Part shown: in pieces, positions 27,714 to 36,512 of the stretch | How positions within the stretch are numbered: the stretch's first letter is position 1 | Layout of the letters: the number at the start of each line of letters is the position of its first letter | Assembly: GCA_016931995.1 (NCBI GenBank) | Contig: JAFGDS010000082.1 | Location: 1-55,788 of the forward strand | Direction of reading: 5' to 3' | Source of the DNA: Pirellulales bacterium | GTDB taxonomy: Bacteria > Planctomycetota > Planctomycetia > Pirellulales > Thermoguttaceae | DNA: 55,788 nucleotides | Notes under the pieces: model-generated | The model's database searches: none | What the model saw: only the letters and a program-made list of their open reading frames with translations | Told to the model about the DNA's origin: nothing | Translations under genes and position numbers: made by a program

Positions 27714-29423
27714 CTACTGGCCGCCGCGACGCCGACGAACGCGGGCAACCGCCGCAGCCAACGCCAGGCCGATCAAAACGATCAATACCGACGGCTCGGG
27801 CACGGCCACCCCGGCGCCGGCGGGGCTCCAGTTGGCGGCCAGGATGGCCAGGTCCAGATCGTCGACGTTGCCGTCGTTGTTGAAATCGCCTTCTCCCCAC
27901 GTTGCCCCGCCGGCCTTCAGCCAGTTGGCAGCCAGCCGCGCGGCATCATCTTTGTCCACCACGCCACTGCGGTCCGCGTCGCCGGGGAGTGAGGTCGTGG
28001 CCGTGGCCGCGGCGTAATGCGCGAGGACCTGGGCGTCGGAGAGCGCCACGTTGTAGACGGCCAGCTCGTCCACGAGGCCGTCGAAGAAGTTCGCGTTGTT
28101 CATCTGGCCCACGTCCAGCGGGAGCGTGTTCGAGACGCCGTTGACCATCACCGTCACCGGATCCTCGTCCACCAGGACGCCGTCAACGTAAAGCTGGACG
28201 GAGTTATCGCGATCGGCAACGCCGACCACGTGGTGCCACGCGCCATCGTTGTAGGTCAGGGTGCTTTGAGCATCGTCCGAGGCCGATCCGTAGTCGAGCA
28301 GGAAGCGGAGCGTGCCGTCGGCCTCGAACCGCAGCCAGAACGAGCCGGCGCTCGTGCCCTTGTTGAGGATCGTGGATTTTCCCGTGGCCAAGACGTCTCG
28401 CTTGACCCACGCCTCGACGGCGAAGTCGGTCTCGCCGCCGAAATCCAGATCGGGCGCGTCGGCTATGAGGATGGTGGCCTCGCTGCCGCCGTCAAACCAG
28501 GCGGACGCGCTGAAATCGCCGGCAATGGCTCCGGCCTGGCCGAACGTGACGCCGGGCCCCGCCAGACCGCCGTGCAGGCCCATCGAATCGTTGGCGTCGT
28601 CCAACCGCCACCACGACAGCGGACTGTCGGCGACGACCATGTCGGCGTACGAACCGAACAGGAGGCCGCTGCCGACCTGATATCGGGCTTGGATGTTCGC
28701 GGCGTCGAGCGTGTGACTGTACAGGGCCACCTCGTCCATATAGCCGTTGAAGGGATTCAAGCCCGTCAACTGGCCGATCTCCAACGGCGACTCGGGCGAC
28801 GAAACGCTGTTGACCGCCGGGGGCGCGATGGGCGTCTCGGCGGCCATCTGGCCGTCGATGTACAGCCGGATCGCCGTGTCGCGCTGGGCCACGCCGACCA
28901 CGTGGTGCCACGCGCCGTCGTTGTAGTTCGTCGCGGTGGTGATGACCGAGGTTCCCGGGTTGCCCAGGCTTGAGCCGCCGTAGTCGAGAAAAAACCGGAC
29001 CGCGCCGTTTTGCAGGCGGAGCCAATAGCCGGCGTTCGTGTCGCCTTTGTTGGCGATGGTGCGGGTACCCGTCGCGGTGGTCTGAAACCACGCCTCGACG
29101 GAGAAGTCGCCCTGGTGGCCGAAGTTCAGGTCTGCGGCGTCGTCGATGGTCAGGCGGCCGTCGGTCGTTCCGTTGAACAGGGCGGATGCGCTCGCGTCGC
29201 CGGCGATCGCGCCCGTCTGGCCGAACGAGACGCCCGTGCCGACCACGGAAGTGGTGTGCGCGCCCAGGTAATCCGTGCCGTCGTCCAGCCGCCACCAACC
29301 GACGGGGCCGTCGGTGGTTACGGCATTGCCGTACGGACTGGCCAAGGCCGAGGCGGCAAGCCCCGCCAGGACCGCCAACGCCAGAACCGCAAGCTTGTTT
29401 GCGGGAAAGCTCTTGCCTGTCAT
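27714..29423 (-). CDS. Exported protein with two LamG domains, dockerin and PEP-CTERM tail
   Basis: A 569-residue protein. The signal peptide spans about residues 1-30 (LAVLALAVLAGLAASALA). Two concanavalin/LamG-type domains follow at about 35-255 and 260-475, each containing the paired signatures GWWRLDD or SWWRLDD, a DFSVEAWFQ/DFAVEAWVK strand and YNDGAWHHVVGVA. They are clearly an internal duplication. A type I dockerin (GDADRSGVVDKDDAARL, GDFNNDGNVDDLDLAIL) and a PEP-CTERM tail (VPEP, hydrophobic segment, RVRRRRGG) end the protein. ATG 29423 is preceded by AAGGAG. LamG domains bind glycans or proteins; no catalytic motif is visible. It probably belongs with the LamG protein immediately upstream (29581-30426). 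Confidence 0.9.
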   Translation of the reverse strand: MTGKSFPANKLAVLALAVLAGLAASALASPYGNAVTTDGPVGWWRLDDGTDYLGAHTTSVVGTGVSFGQTGAIAGDASASALFNGTTDGRLTIDDAADLNFGHQGDFSVEAWFQTTATGTRTIANKGDTNAGYWLRLQNGAVRFFLDYGGSSLGNPGTSVITTATNYNDGAWHHVVGVAQRDTAIRLYIDGQMAAETPIAPPAVNSVSSPESPLEIGQLTGLNPFNGYMDEVALYSHTLDAANIQARYQVGSGLLFGSYADMVVADSPLSWWRLDDANDSMGLHGGLAGPGVTFGQAGAIAGDFSASAWFDGGSEATILIADAPDLDFGGETDFAVEAWVKRDVLATGKSTILNKGTSAGSFWLRFEADGTLRFLLDYGSASDDAQSTLTYNDGAWHHVVGVADRDNSVQLYVDGVLVDEDPVTVMVNGVSNTLPLDVGQMNNANFFDGLVDELAVYNVALSDAQVLAHYAAATATTSLPGDADRSGVVDKDDAARLAANWLKAGGATWGEGDFNNDGNVDDLDLAILAANWSPAGAGVAVPEPSVLIVLIGLALAAAVARVRRRRGGQ

Positions 29424-29499
29424 TGTCCTTGCTCCTTGCACCTCGATGCGCCCTGAGAGATTGGAGAGAGTGAGAGACGCGTTCCGTGTTTGCCCCAGT

Positions 29500-29537
29500 T
29501 CATCCCGGGGCCACGACGGCGCGTGGCCCCGGGATGA
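29500..29537. other. Perfect 16-bp stem hairpin between two LamG genes
   Basis: TCATCCCGGGGCCACG at 29500-29515 pairs perfectly with 29522-29537 around a 6-base loop. It lies in the 157-base gap between two same-strand genes. No T-run follows on either strand, so it is more likely an mRNA-stabilising or processing hairpin, or a dispersed repeat, than a terminator. Confidence 0.7.
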
Positions 29538-29580
29538 CGGGTCGTGCCTCGTCCGGGGGCACGATAAAGGAGGATGCGGC

Positions 29581-30426
29581 CTACTTCCCGTTCCGTTGGA
29601 GAATCAACGCCGCGGCGACCGCGCCCAGCAGGAGCGCCAGCGCCCCCGGCTCGGGGATGTACGCCGCGTCGTAATGGGCCATGATCCGCTCGGCGCTCAG
29701 GGCCGATCCGTAGATGGCCACTTCATCGACCATGCCGTTGAGGTACCCAGCGCCAATGTTGCCGATGGTCAGCGGGAGAGCGCTCGTAACGCTCCTCGTG
29801 CCGCTGTAAAGCGACGTATCCGACGCGGCGAGCTGTCCGTCCACGTAAAGATAGATACCCGTGTCGCGATCGGCCACGCCGACGACGTGGTGCCACGCGC
29901 CGTCGTTGTACGTACCGACGCTCGTGGCGGAGTCGTTGGCGCTACCCGTGCCGTAGTCCAGAAGGAACCTCGCTTTGCCCGTCGTCTCGATCCGCAGCCA
30001 GAACCCGGCGTTCGTGTCGCCTTCGTTCACAATGGGACCGGCCGTGCCCGAGACGCCGTACTGGACCCAGGCCTCGACGGTGAAATCCTGGTCCGTGCCG
30101 AACGCGACGACGGCGTTGTCGGGCACGGTGACGACGGCGCTGGTGGTCCCGTTGAAGGATGCCGCCGTGTTGGGATCGACCGCCAGCGCGCCGATCTGGC
30201 CCAACGTCACGCCGGCGCCGACGGTTCCGTCCAGGTCGATGATTTCCTCGGCGGCCACCGCGGAGCCCGCGGCGTCGCCAAGCCGCCACCAGACGAGCGG
30301 ATTGTCGGCGGCCACGGTCTGGGCGTGGAACGATTCGGCCTCGGCCGCCCGCGCCGCGCCAAACACGGCGGCCGCGACGACCAGACCCCAGAACAGCGGA
30401 TGCATTTTCACGAGGTGTTTACTCAT
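29581..30426 (-). CDS. Exported LamG-domain PEP-CTERM protein
   Basis: A 281-residue protein. ATG 30426 is preceded by AAGGAG at 7 bases. Signal peptide at about 1-30 (FWGLVVAAAVFGAARA). One concanavalin/LamG-type domain at about 35-255 (VWWRLGDAAG, DFTVEAWVQYG, YNDGAWHHVVGVADRD, YLYVDGQLAA), closely similar to the two in the downstream gene. The end is a PEP-CTERM tail: IPEPGALALLLGAVAAALIL then QRNGK. It lacks a dockerin. It starts 57 bases after the stop of the GntR gene 30483-31256 in the same direction, so co-expression or control by that regulator is plausible. Confidence 0.9.
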   Translation of the reverse strand: MSKHLVKMHPLFWGLVVAAAVFGAARAAEAESFHAQTVAADNPLVWWRLGDAAGSAVAAEEIIDLDGTVGAGVTLGQIGALAVDPNTAASFNGTTSAVVTVPDNAVVAFGTDQDFTVEAWVQYGVSGTAGPIVNEGDTNAGFWLRIETTGKARFLLDYGTGSANDSATSVGTYNDGAWHHVVGVADRDTGIYLYVDGQLAASDTSLYSGTRSVTSALPLTIGNIGAGYLNGMVDEVAIYGSALSAERIMAHYDAAYIPEPGALALLLGAVAAALILQRNGK

Positions 30427-30482
30427 GTTGGGACTCCTTGGAGAGAAGAAACCACTCGATGTGCGCCAATGCCTCGCTCTGA

Positions 30483-31256
30483 TCAGAGGGATTCTCCGGG
30501 CGATGAGGGGCGTTCCAGCCTCCACCGGTGTGTTGCCGGCTTGTGCGGTCCGTGCGGGGCGCCTTTAACGCCGCTCATGTAGCGTTGGTCGTATGCGGCC
30601 AACGTCCGCTGGTGCCCCACGCGCAGATGCCGCGTCATGATCTCCTTCGCCTCCTTCGCGTTGCCCTCGTCGAGCAGCGCGACAATGCGTTCGTGCTCGG
30701 CGATGGTCCGGGCCATGTCGGTCGAAGGCCCGCCGTCAAGGCGGTGCCAGATCATGGTCGAGAAGATCCCGAGGCTACCGACGATCTCCATGACGACCCG
30801 GTTGCCCGCCGCGCGGAGAATCGCGGCGTGGAACGCGGCGTCGGCCACGCGGAATTCCTCGCCTCGCCGCGCGTCGTCCGTCGTCGAGCTTCCAGGCCGC
30901 ATCCGATCGGCCACGCGTCGCATCGTTTCGAGACAACCGGCCACCTCGGCGAGCGTCTCCCGGGACAACCGTCCACACACCTTCGCCAGCGCGGCGCATT
31001 CGAGCGTCTCGCGAAGCTCGAAGATTTCGTCGATCTCGCGGCGCGAGACCTCGGGCACGAAGACGCCCACTCCATGGCGATACTCGAGCAGACCCTCGCT
31101 TACCAGGCGGTTGAGCGCCTCGCGGACGGGCGTGAAGCTAACGCCGACCTCCTTGGCCACGGCGCGGTTGCTCAGCCTCATGCCAGGGACGAGCTGCCCG
31201 GTGATCAAGCCGGCGTGGATGTGGTGATACGCCTTGTCCGTGAGGCTTTCGTTCAC
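30483..31256 (-). CDS. GntR-family transcriptional regulator with FCD domain
   Basis: A 257-residue DNA-binding protein of the FadR subfamily. The N-terminal winged helix-turn-helix spans about 1-75 (LSNRAVAKEVGVSFTPVREA with LNRLVSEGLLEY). The all-helical FCD ligand-binding domain (about 80-215) has the expected metal-site pattern: Asp and His in VADAAFHAAIL, His in EHERIVALL and His in TRHLRVG. The start is GTG 31256, in line with its paralogue. The C-terminus carries about 35 extra residues. FCD regulators of this type usually respond to organic or sugar acids; the ligand is unknown. A good promoter lies 60-90 bases upstream, and TGYTAT-type words around it suggest self-control. It precedes the LamG PEP-CTERM gene by 57 bases. 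Confidence 0.93.
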   Translation of the reverse strand: MNESLTDKAYHHIHAGLITGQLVPGMRLSNRAVAKEVGVSFTPVREALNRLVSEGLLEYRHGVGVFVPEVSRREIDEIFELRETLECAALAKVCGRLSRETLAEVAGCLETMRRVADRMRPGSSTTDDARRGEEFRVADAAFHAAILRAAGNRVVMEIVGSLGIFSTMIWHRLDGGPSTDMARTIAEHERIVALLDEGNAKEAKEIMTRHLRVGHQRTLAAYDQRYMSGVKGAPHGPHKPATHRWRLERPSSPGESL

Positions 31257-31299
31257 CGATCAGACCTGCCAAGAGGAGAAAACAGCAACGCCACAACAG

Positions 31300-31410
31300 T
31301 GCTATAACAGTTTTCATTCTAGTCCGACGGTCCACCGTGTCAATGGTTTGGGGACGGATTTTGGCCCAAAGAGAAAAACAGCCGATGTTATCAGCGCAAC
31401 GTGCTATCAG
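31300..31410. promoter_or_regulatory. Operator-like words near the GntR promoter
   Basis: TGCTATAACAG (31300-31310) lies at the predicted transcription start. Upstream of the promoter, TGTTATCAG (31386-31394) and TGCTATCAG (31402-31410) are direct repeats spaced 16 bases. The shared pattern TG(C/T)TAT..CAG could be the binding site of one of the adjacent GntR proteins. This is inference from position and similarity. Confidence 0.35.
31316..31343 (-). promoter_or_regulatory. Sigma70-like promoter for GntR gene
   Basis: On the minus strand TTGACA (31343-31338) and TAGAAT (31321-31316) are separated by 16 bases. The -35 is a full consensus match and the -10 matches at five of six positions. Transcription would start near 31308, about 50 bases before GTG 31256. 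Confidence 0.65.
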
Positions 31411-31514
31411 AAAACAAGTTGCGACTTAGCGACGCAACGGGGTGATTGGCAAACGAGATCCTTACGCTCCGCTCAGAATGACGGCGTCGGACAGAAGGAT
31501 CGTTTCGCCGGGCG

Positions 31515-32252
31515 CTACTCCCGGGGCGGCTGCGCGTCCGCGCCGGTCGTCCGCTGGCGACGCCCGCGGTCCATGTAGCCGCGGTCGTAGGCGGCCAGGG
31601 CCTGCTGCCGGCCGTTGAGGAAGTGTTCGGACATCGCGGCCTGGGCCGCCTCGGCGTCCCGCTGCCTCACCGCTTCGAGGATGTCGGCGTGCAGGCGTTG
31701 GTTCCGCTGGACCGCTTCGATCGGCTCGTGGTCGAACCGATGCGGCACCAAGGCCGATCGGGCGCGAAGCGATTCGACCGTTTCCAGGACGAGCCGGTTG
31801 CCGGCCAAACGCAACAGGGCCAGGTGGAATGCCGCGTCGGCCTGTCGCAAGGCCTCGGCCAGTTCCGGATTTCGGTGACCGGATTCCACCGGCTCCAGCC
31901 GTTGCGCAATTCCGCCCATCGCGGTCAGGGCAGTCTCCACTTCTTCCAGCGTCTCGTTCGAGGCCCGCTGGCAAACCTTGACCACGGCCGCGCACTCCAG
32001 TGTCTCGCGGAGCTCGTAGATTTCCTCGATCTGGCGACGGCTCACCGTGGGGACGAACACGCCCAGTCCCCGCTGGTACTCCAGAAGCCCTTCGCTCACC
32101 AGACGGTTAAGGGCCTCGCGGACGGGCGTGAAACTGATGCCGATCTCCTTGGCCAACGCCCGATTGCTCAACCTGCTGCCCGGCGTCATTTGGCCGGAAA
32201 CCAGGCGCCTGTGAATGTGGGCGTACGCCTTTTGGCTGAGGCTCTCGTTCAC
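31515..32252 (-). CDS. GntR-family transcriptional regulator with FCD domain (paralogue)
   Basis: A 245-residue paralogue of the downstream regulator. The DNA-binding part is nearly the same (LSNRALAKEIGISFTPVREA with LNRLVSEGLLEY, then the GVFVPTVSRRQIEEIYELRE linker), while the FCD domain is more diverged (QADAAFHLALLRLAGNRLV). GTG 32252 is chosen because it aligns exactly with the paralogue start (NESLSQKAY versus NESLTDKAY) and has GGAG about 10 bases ahead. The two genes probably arose by tandem duplication and may recognise overlapping operators while sensing different ligands. The gap of 258 bases between them holds the promoter and operator-like words, plus half a GTCATCCTGAGCG-type repeat at 31456-31482. 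Confidence 0.92.
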   Translation of the reverse strand: MNESLSQKAYAHIHRRLVSGQMTPGSRLSNRALAKEIGISFTPVREALNRLVSEGLLEYQRGLGVFVPTVSRRQIEEIYELRETLECAAVVKVCQRASNETLEEVETALTAMGGIAQRLEPVESGHRNPELAEALRQADAAFHLALLRLAGNRLVLETVESLRARSALVPHRFDHEPIEAVQRNQRLHADILEAVRQRDAEAAQAAMSEHFLNGRQQALAAYDRGYMDRGRRQRTTGADAQPPRE

Positions 32253-32631
32253 GGCGTGGTGGCTCCAATTGGGGGGTTTGTTCCGACCGCCGACCGGATT
32301 GGGGGCAGCGTTCTCGTCGGATCGCAACCGCAGGGCGATCATTTCCCTTAAAAGGCTATCTCACAACGCATTGCGGATCAACTCCCCCGTGGAGAGCCGT
32401 ACGCCCGCGTCGGGACTTTCCCAGTTTTCATGCCCAGAGGCCAAAGTTAGGGAACTGTCCCCTTCTGGGCGGCGCGCGGAGGCCGGAGGCGGACCGTGTC
32501 CAGCGCAGGCGTTGCCGTCGAGCGTCCTGGGTCCGCCTTCCCGCATGGTCAGCGGGGGAGGAAGGCGACATAATGGGATTTCTGCCGAGCCTGCTCTTCC
32601 CCTTGGAATCCAACCAGCGAGGAGTCTGATC
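32253..32631. other. Divergent intergenic region
   Basis: Between the second GntR gene (minus) and the TPR gene (plus). No gene is seen. A TTAGGGAACTGTCCCCTT word at 32447-32464 is semi-palindromic (GGGAACTGTCCC) and may be a repeat fragment. No strong promoter could be picked for either direction. Confidence 0.45.
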
Positions 32632-34296
32632 ATGTGGCCTTATGTCCGAGTCGTTTTTTCCGCCGTGCTCGCCGCGGCCTTGATGGAGGGCGCCGCCTGG
32701 GCCGGAAATGATGGCCAGGGGGACCTGGACAAGGCGACCGAGGCCAAGCTCGGCGCCCGGCAACTGAGCGATCTTGGCGAGGTCATCAAGCTCTGCGAAA
32801 GCGCGCTCAATAAGGGGCTGGACGAGGAAAACACGGTATTCGCCAAGAGCCTGCTGGGCTCGACGCTGGTCGAGCGGGCGTCGATCGCCTGCCGCGTCGT
32901 TTTTCGCGACGGTCCGCCGAACGCCCTCTGGCCCGAATTCCGAAAGCTAGCCCTGGACGATCTGAACCGGGCGCTCGCGGTCGTGCCCGAGCAGCCGGAT
33001 GCCCTGGTCTTGTCGGCCCGGCTCAACCTGCTGCCGGGCGGCGACAAGAAGGCGGCGATCGCCGCGTTGGACAACGTGTTGGCGATGAAAACGGAGATGC
33101 CCGACCTGCGGGCGGAGGCCCTGGTGCTGCGGGCCGGGACGTCGGAGGACGCGAAACGGCAGGAGGACATGCTCGACGAGGCGGTGAAGCTCTCGCCCGG
33201 CAGCGCCGACGCGGTGCGCGCCCGGGGGATTTGCCATGCCGACCACCGTCGGCCCGAAAAAGCCGCAGCCGATCTCCAGAAGGCGCTGGAGCTCGCCCCG
33301 GACCATGCGGCGACCTACGAGGTATTGGCCATGGTGCAGGGCGAGTTGAAGCAATACGACCGGGCGATGGTCAGCTTGGACAAGGCCCGGCAACTTCGCC
33401 CCGATTCGGTCACGCCGCTGTCGATCCGCGCGCAACTCCACGCCCAGCAGAAGAACCTGGAGGCGGCCTTGCTCGACCTGAACGAGGCCCACTCGATGCA
33501 GCCGAAGAACGTCATCGTGCTGTTGTTGCGGTCGGCGCTTCACCAGGAGATGGGCAAGCCGCAAGAGGCCCTGGCCGACGTGGACGAGGCCCTGAAGATC
33601 GATCCCGAGTTCGATCGCGCCCGGCGGCTTCGGGCGGCGCTGCTGGCCAACGCCGGGAAGCTGGACGAGGTGATCGGGGAGCTCGAGAGGGTCGTGAAGA
33701 CCGCGCCGGAGGACCTGTCGATCAAGATCCAACTGGCCATGTACTACAACGCCGGGAAGCAGCCGCAAAAGGCCATCGAAATCTACGACGCCGTTTTGAA
33801 GGAGAAGCCCGACTCCATGGACGCCTTGGAGGGCCGGGGTAACGCGATGTTGGGGATTGGCCGACACGCCGAAGCCATCGCCGATTTCGAGAAGGCCGTG
33901 AAAATCAAGCCGGACGAGCCGAGCCTCCTCAACAACTTCGCCTGGGTCCTGGCCACCTCGCCCGACGACGACCTCCGCGACGGCCGCCGCGCGGTCGAGC
34001 TGGCCGCGCGGGCGTGCGAGGCGACCGGCTATAAGGAAGCCCACATCCTCAGCACCCTGGCCGCGGCCCACGCCGAGACCGGCGACTTCGACGCGGCTTT
34101 GAAGTGGGCCGCCAAAGCGGTCGAGCTTGGCAAAGAGCAAAGTCCCCTCGACGTCCAAAAGTCGCTGGCCGACGAGCTCGAAAGCTTCCGCCAGAAGAAG
34201 CCCTGGCGCGAACGGCTCCACGAAGGGCTCGATCCGGGCGGGGAGAAGAAGCCCGAGAACGCCGCCAAGACGGAATCCGCAACACCGGACAAGTGA
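32632..34296 (+). CDS. Exported TPR-repeat protein
   Basis: A 554-residue protein with a signal peptide (VRVVFSAVLAAALMEGAAWA). ATG 32632 is preceded by GGAG at 7 bases. After a non-repeat N-terminal part, a long series of tetratricopeptide repeats runs from about residue 100 to 500: units such as AAADLQKALELAPDHAATYE, YDRAMVSLDKARQLRPDSVT, AIADFEKAVKIKPDEPSLLN. The end is a charged Lys/Glu-rich tail. TPR arrays bind partner proteins, so this is likely a periplasmic scaffold; no enzyme motif is visible. The AlbA_2 gene begins 39 bases after its stop, on the same strand, so it may lead the plus-strand group ending in bioD. Confidence 0.9.
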   Translation: MWPYVRVVFSAVLAAALMEGAAWAGNDGQGDLDKATEAKLGARQLSDLGEVIKLCESALNKGLDEENTVFAKSLLGSTLVERASIACRVVFRDGPPNALWPEFRKLALDDLNRALAVVPEQPDALVLSARLNLLPGGDKKAAIAALDNVLAMKTEMPDLRAEALVLRAGTSEDAKRQEDMLDEAVKLSPGSADAVRARGICHADHRRPEKAAADLQKALELAPDHAATYEVLAMVQGELKQYDRAMVSLDKARQLRPDSVTPLSIRAQLHAQQKNLEAALLDLNEAHSMQPKNVIVLLLRSALHQEMGKPQEALADVDEALKIDPEFDRARRLRAALLANAGKLDEVIGELERVVKTAPEDLSIKIQLAMYYNAGKQPQKAIEIYDAVLKEKPDSMDALEGRGNAMLGIGRHAEAIADFEKAVKIKPDEPSLLNNFAWVLATSPDDDLRDGRRAVELAARACEATGYKEAHILSTLAAAHAETGDFDAALKWAAKAVELGKEQSPLDVQKSLADELESFRQKKPWRERLHEGLDPGGEKKPENAAKTESATPDK

Positions 34297-34335
34297 TTCG
34301 TGGCTGGCGTCAGTGACCTTTTACGAGGACAACGC

Positions 34336-35526
34336 ATGTTGGAAGACAGTGATCTCGAAGTGGCTCTTCGCGAGATCGAATCGGATCGCGTGGAGCGGAA
34401 GGCGTCCTTTAGCGATCGCGACAGGGTCTGCGAGGCGATCTGCGCGATGGCCAATGATCTGGCGGACCGCCGGAAGCCAGGTGTGATCTTCATCGGCGCA
34501 AACGACGATGGAACGTGCGCGGGCCTTCAGGTCACCGACAAGTTGCTTCTCGACCTCGCCGCCATCCGGGGCGACGGCAACATTCTTCCCTTTCCGGTCA
34601 TGTCGGTCTATAAGAGGACGTTGGCAGGCGGGGAGATGGTGGTCATCGAAGTGCGGCCATCGCTGAGTCCACCGGTGCGGTACAAGGGGCGGGTTTACAT
34701 ACGTGTGGGGCCGCGCCGGGCTATCGCGACGCCAGAGGAAGAACGGCGACTCACCGAGAAACGCTTGGCCGCAGATCCGCCGTTCGATCAACGGCCGATC
34801 AAGGGCGTCACTTTGGATGATCTTGACGTTCTCCTTTTCGAGCGGGTGTACCTCCCCTCGGCCATCGCGCCCGACGTGCTCGCGGCTAATCAGCGCGCGA
34901 CGGAACAACAGTTGGCGTCCCTTCGTTTCTTGTCGTCCGAGCGCGTACCCAACGCGGCTGCCATCCTGACGTTTGGCAAGAACCCGCTGGCCTGGATTTC
35001 CGGGGCGTACGTGCAGTTCGCCCGATTCGAGGGGTTGGAGTTGACGGATCCGATTCGTCATCAGAAGGAGCTTTCTGGACCGTTGCCGGAGCTGTTGCGT
35101 CAGTTGGACGAGGTACTCGACGCGAACATCTCGGTGGCGACGGACGTGCAAAGCGGGGCGACGGAAGTCCGACGCCCCGACTACCCCATTGTGGCTCTCC
35201 AACAGTTGACTCGCAACGCCGTGTTGCACCGAAGCTACGAGGCCACCAACGCGCCGGTGCGGGTCTATTGGTTTACAGACAGGATCGAGATCCACAGCCC
35301 CGGAGGGCTTTTTGGCCAGGTCACCCCCGAGAACTTCGGCCAGCCCGGCGTGACCGACTACCGAAACCCTTTGCTCGCCGAGGCCATGAAGGTCCTGGGC
35401 TACGTCCAGAGGTTTGGGATGGGCCTGCAATTGGCGCGCGAGGCGCTCGACAATAATGGAAACCCGACGTTTGAGCATGAACTCAGTCCCAATGCCGTCC
35501 TGGCCAAGGTGCGGAAGCAACGATGA
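34336..35526 (+). CDS. AlbA_2 (Schlafen-type) and HATPase_c_4 domain protein
   Basis: A 396-residue cytosolic protein. ATG 34336 follows GAGGA by 6 bases. Residues of about 14-125 form an AlbA_2 (Schlafen-like) domain, shown by the ESDRVERKASF start, the AICAMANDL helix and FIGANDDGTCAGL. About 292-345 has the C-terminal HATPase_c_4 signature: TRNAVLHRSYEATNAPVRVY and DRIEIHSPGGLFG. Proteins with this layout are usually annotated as ATP-binding or 'RecG-like' transcriptional regulators, though they are not helicases. Some AlbA_2/Schlafen-like proteins occur in mobile or defence loci (family knowledge). Its stop overlaps the ParA-like start by ATGA (35523-35526), so the two are almost certainly translated together. 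Exact function unknown. Confidence 0.88.
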   Translation: MLEDSDLEVALREIESDRVERKASFSDRDRVCEAICAMANDLADRRKPGVIFIGANDDGTCAGLQVTDKLLLDLAAIRGDGNILPFPVMSVYKRTLAGGEMVVIEVRPSLSPPVRYKGRVYIRVGPRRAIATPEEERRLTEKRLAADPPFDQRPIKGVTLDDLDVLLFERVYLPSAIAPDVLAANQRATEQQLASLRFLSSERVPNAAAILTFGKNPLAWISGAYVQFARFEGLELTDPIRHQKELSGPLPELLRQLDEVLDANISVATDVQSGATEVRRPDYPIVALQQLTRNAVLHRSYEATNAPVRVYWFTDRIEIHSPGGLFGQVTPENFGQPGVTDYRNPLLAEAMKVLGYVQRFGMGLQLAREALDNNGNPTFEHELSPNAVLAKVRKQR

Positions 35527-36512
35527 AGACCATCGCATTTTTCAACAACAAGGGAGGCGTCGGCAAGACGTCGCTCGTTTACCACCTCTCGTGGATGTAC
35601 GCCGAGTTGGGCGTCAACGTCGTGGCCGCGGACCTCGATCCCCAGGCCAATCTGACCGCGATGTTCCTCCCGGAAGAGCGTCTCGAGCAACTCTGGCCTG
35701 ACGGCAGCCACCCCGATAGCGTCCTGGGATGCATTGATCCGATTCGTCGTGGGGTGGGCGACGTCAGCGATCCTCACGTTGAATCCATGGGCGAGCGGCT
35801 TGGTTTGGTGGTCGGTGATCTGGGGCTCTCGGCGTTTGAAGACAAGCTGTCGGCGGCTTGGCCACGATGTGTTGACCGGGAAGAGGATGCCTTCCGAGTG
35901 ACGTCATCCTTCCACCGTATCCTCGCTAGCGCGGCCGTGCAACAATCGGCCGATCTGGTGTTGATTGACGTGGGGCCGAACCTTGGCGCCATCAACCGCA
36001 CGGCTCTGATCGCGGCGGACCACGTCGTGGTGCCGTTGGCATCGGATCTCTTCTCCCTGCAGGGCCTTCGGAACCTTGGGCCGACGTTACAGGCATGGCG
36101 CAGCCAGTGGCTTGATCGCCTGCAACGGCGTCCACCTGGCCTGGACTTCGACTTGCCGCGTGGCGACATGGCACCCATTGGCTATGCTATCCTCCAACAC
36201 GCCGTGCGGCTCGACCGGCCGGTCAAAGCCTACGAGCGCTGGATGAAACGGATTCCAGGAACGTATCACACAGAAGTTCTCGGCGAAGCGGATACGGATG
36301 TGTCCGTGGAAGAGGATCCGCATTGCCTGGCCTCGCTGAAGAACTACCGGAGCCTCATGCCGCTCGCGCAGGACGCCTTGAAACCCATGTTCCAACTCAG
36401 GGCGGCCGACGGGGCCCTCGGGGGACACATGTACGCCGTCCAGGGTTGCTACGATGACTTCAAGCATCTCGCCCTGGCCATCGCACGGAAGTCTCATCTG
36501 GACCTGCCATGA
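35523..36512 (+). CDS. ParA-like P-loop ATPase
   Basis: A 329-residue ATPase of the ParA/MinD (AAA_31) family. The deviant Walker A motif KGGVGKTS has the signature Lys10 and Lys15; DLDPQANLT (residues 37-45) and LIDVGPNLGAINRTALIAAD with HVVVPL complete the nucleotide site. It is longer than chromosomal Soj/ParA (about 250-270) by a C-terminal part with no obvious motif. No ParB gene or parS-like sites are near, so plasmid-type segregation is not supported. ATG 35523 overlaps the AlbA_2 gene stop, and its own stop overlaps the bioD start (36509-36512). That double overlap makes an AlbA_2-ParA-BioD cotranslated unit. A role in positioning, regulation or defence is open. Confidence 0.9.
   Translation: MKTIAFFNNKGGVGKTSLVYHLSWMYAELGVNVVAADLDPQANLTAMFLPEERLEQLWPDGSHPDSVLGCIDPIRRGVGDVSDPHVESMGERLGLVVGDLGLSAFEDKLSAAWPRCVDREEDAFRVTSSFHRILASAAVQQSADLVLIDVGPNLGAINRTALIAADHVVVPLASDLFSLQGLRNLGPTLQAWRSQWLDRLQRRPPGLDFDLPRGDMAPIGYAILQHAVRLDRPVKAYERWMKRIPGTYHTEVLGEADTDVSVEEDPHCLASLKNYRSLMPLAQDALKPMFQLRAADGALGGHMYAVQGCYDDFKHLALAIARKSHLDLP

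Noticed and set aside
35523-36512. ParA-like gene as evidence for a plasmid or chromosome partition locus
   Set aside because: No ParB homologue, parS-like sites or replication genes are nearby, and the gene is embedded between an AlbA_2 gene and bioD.
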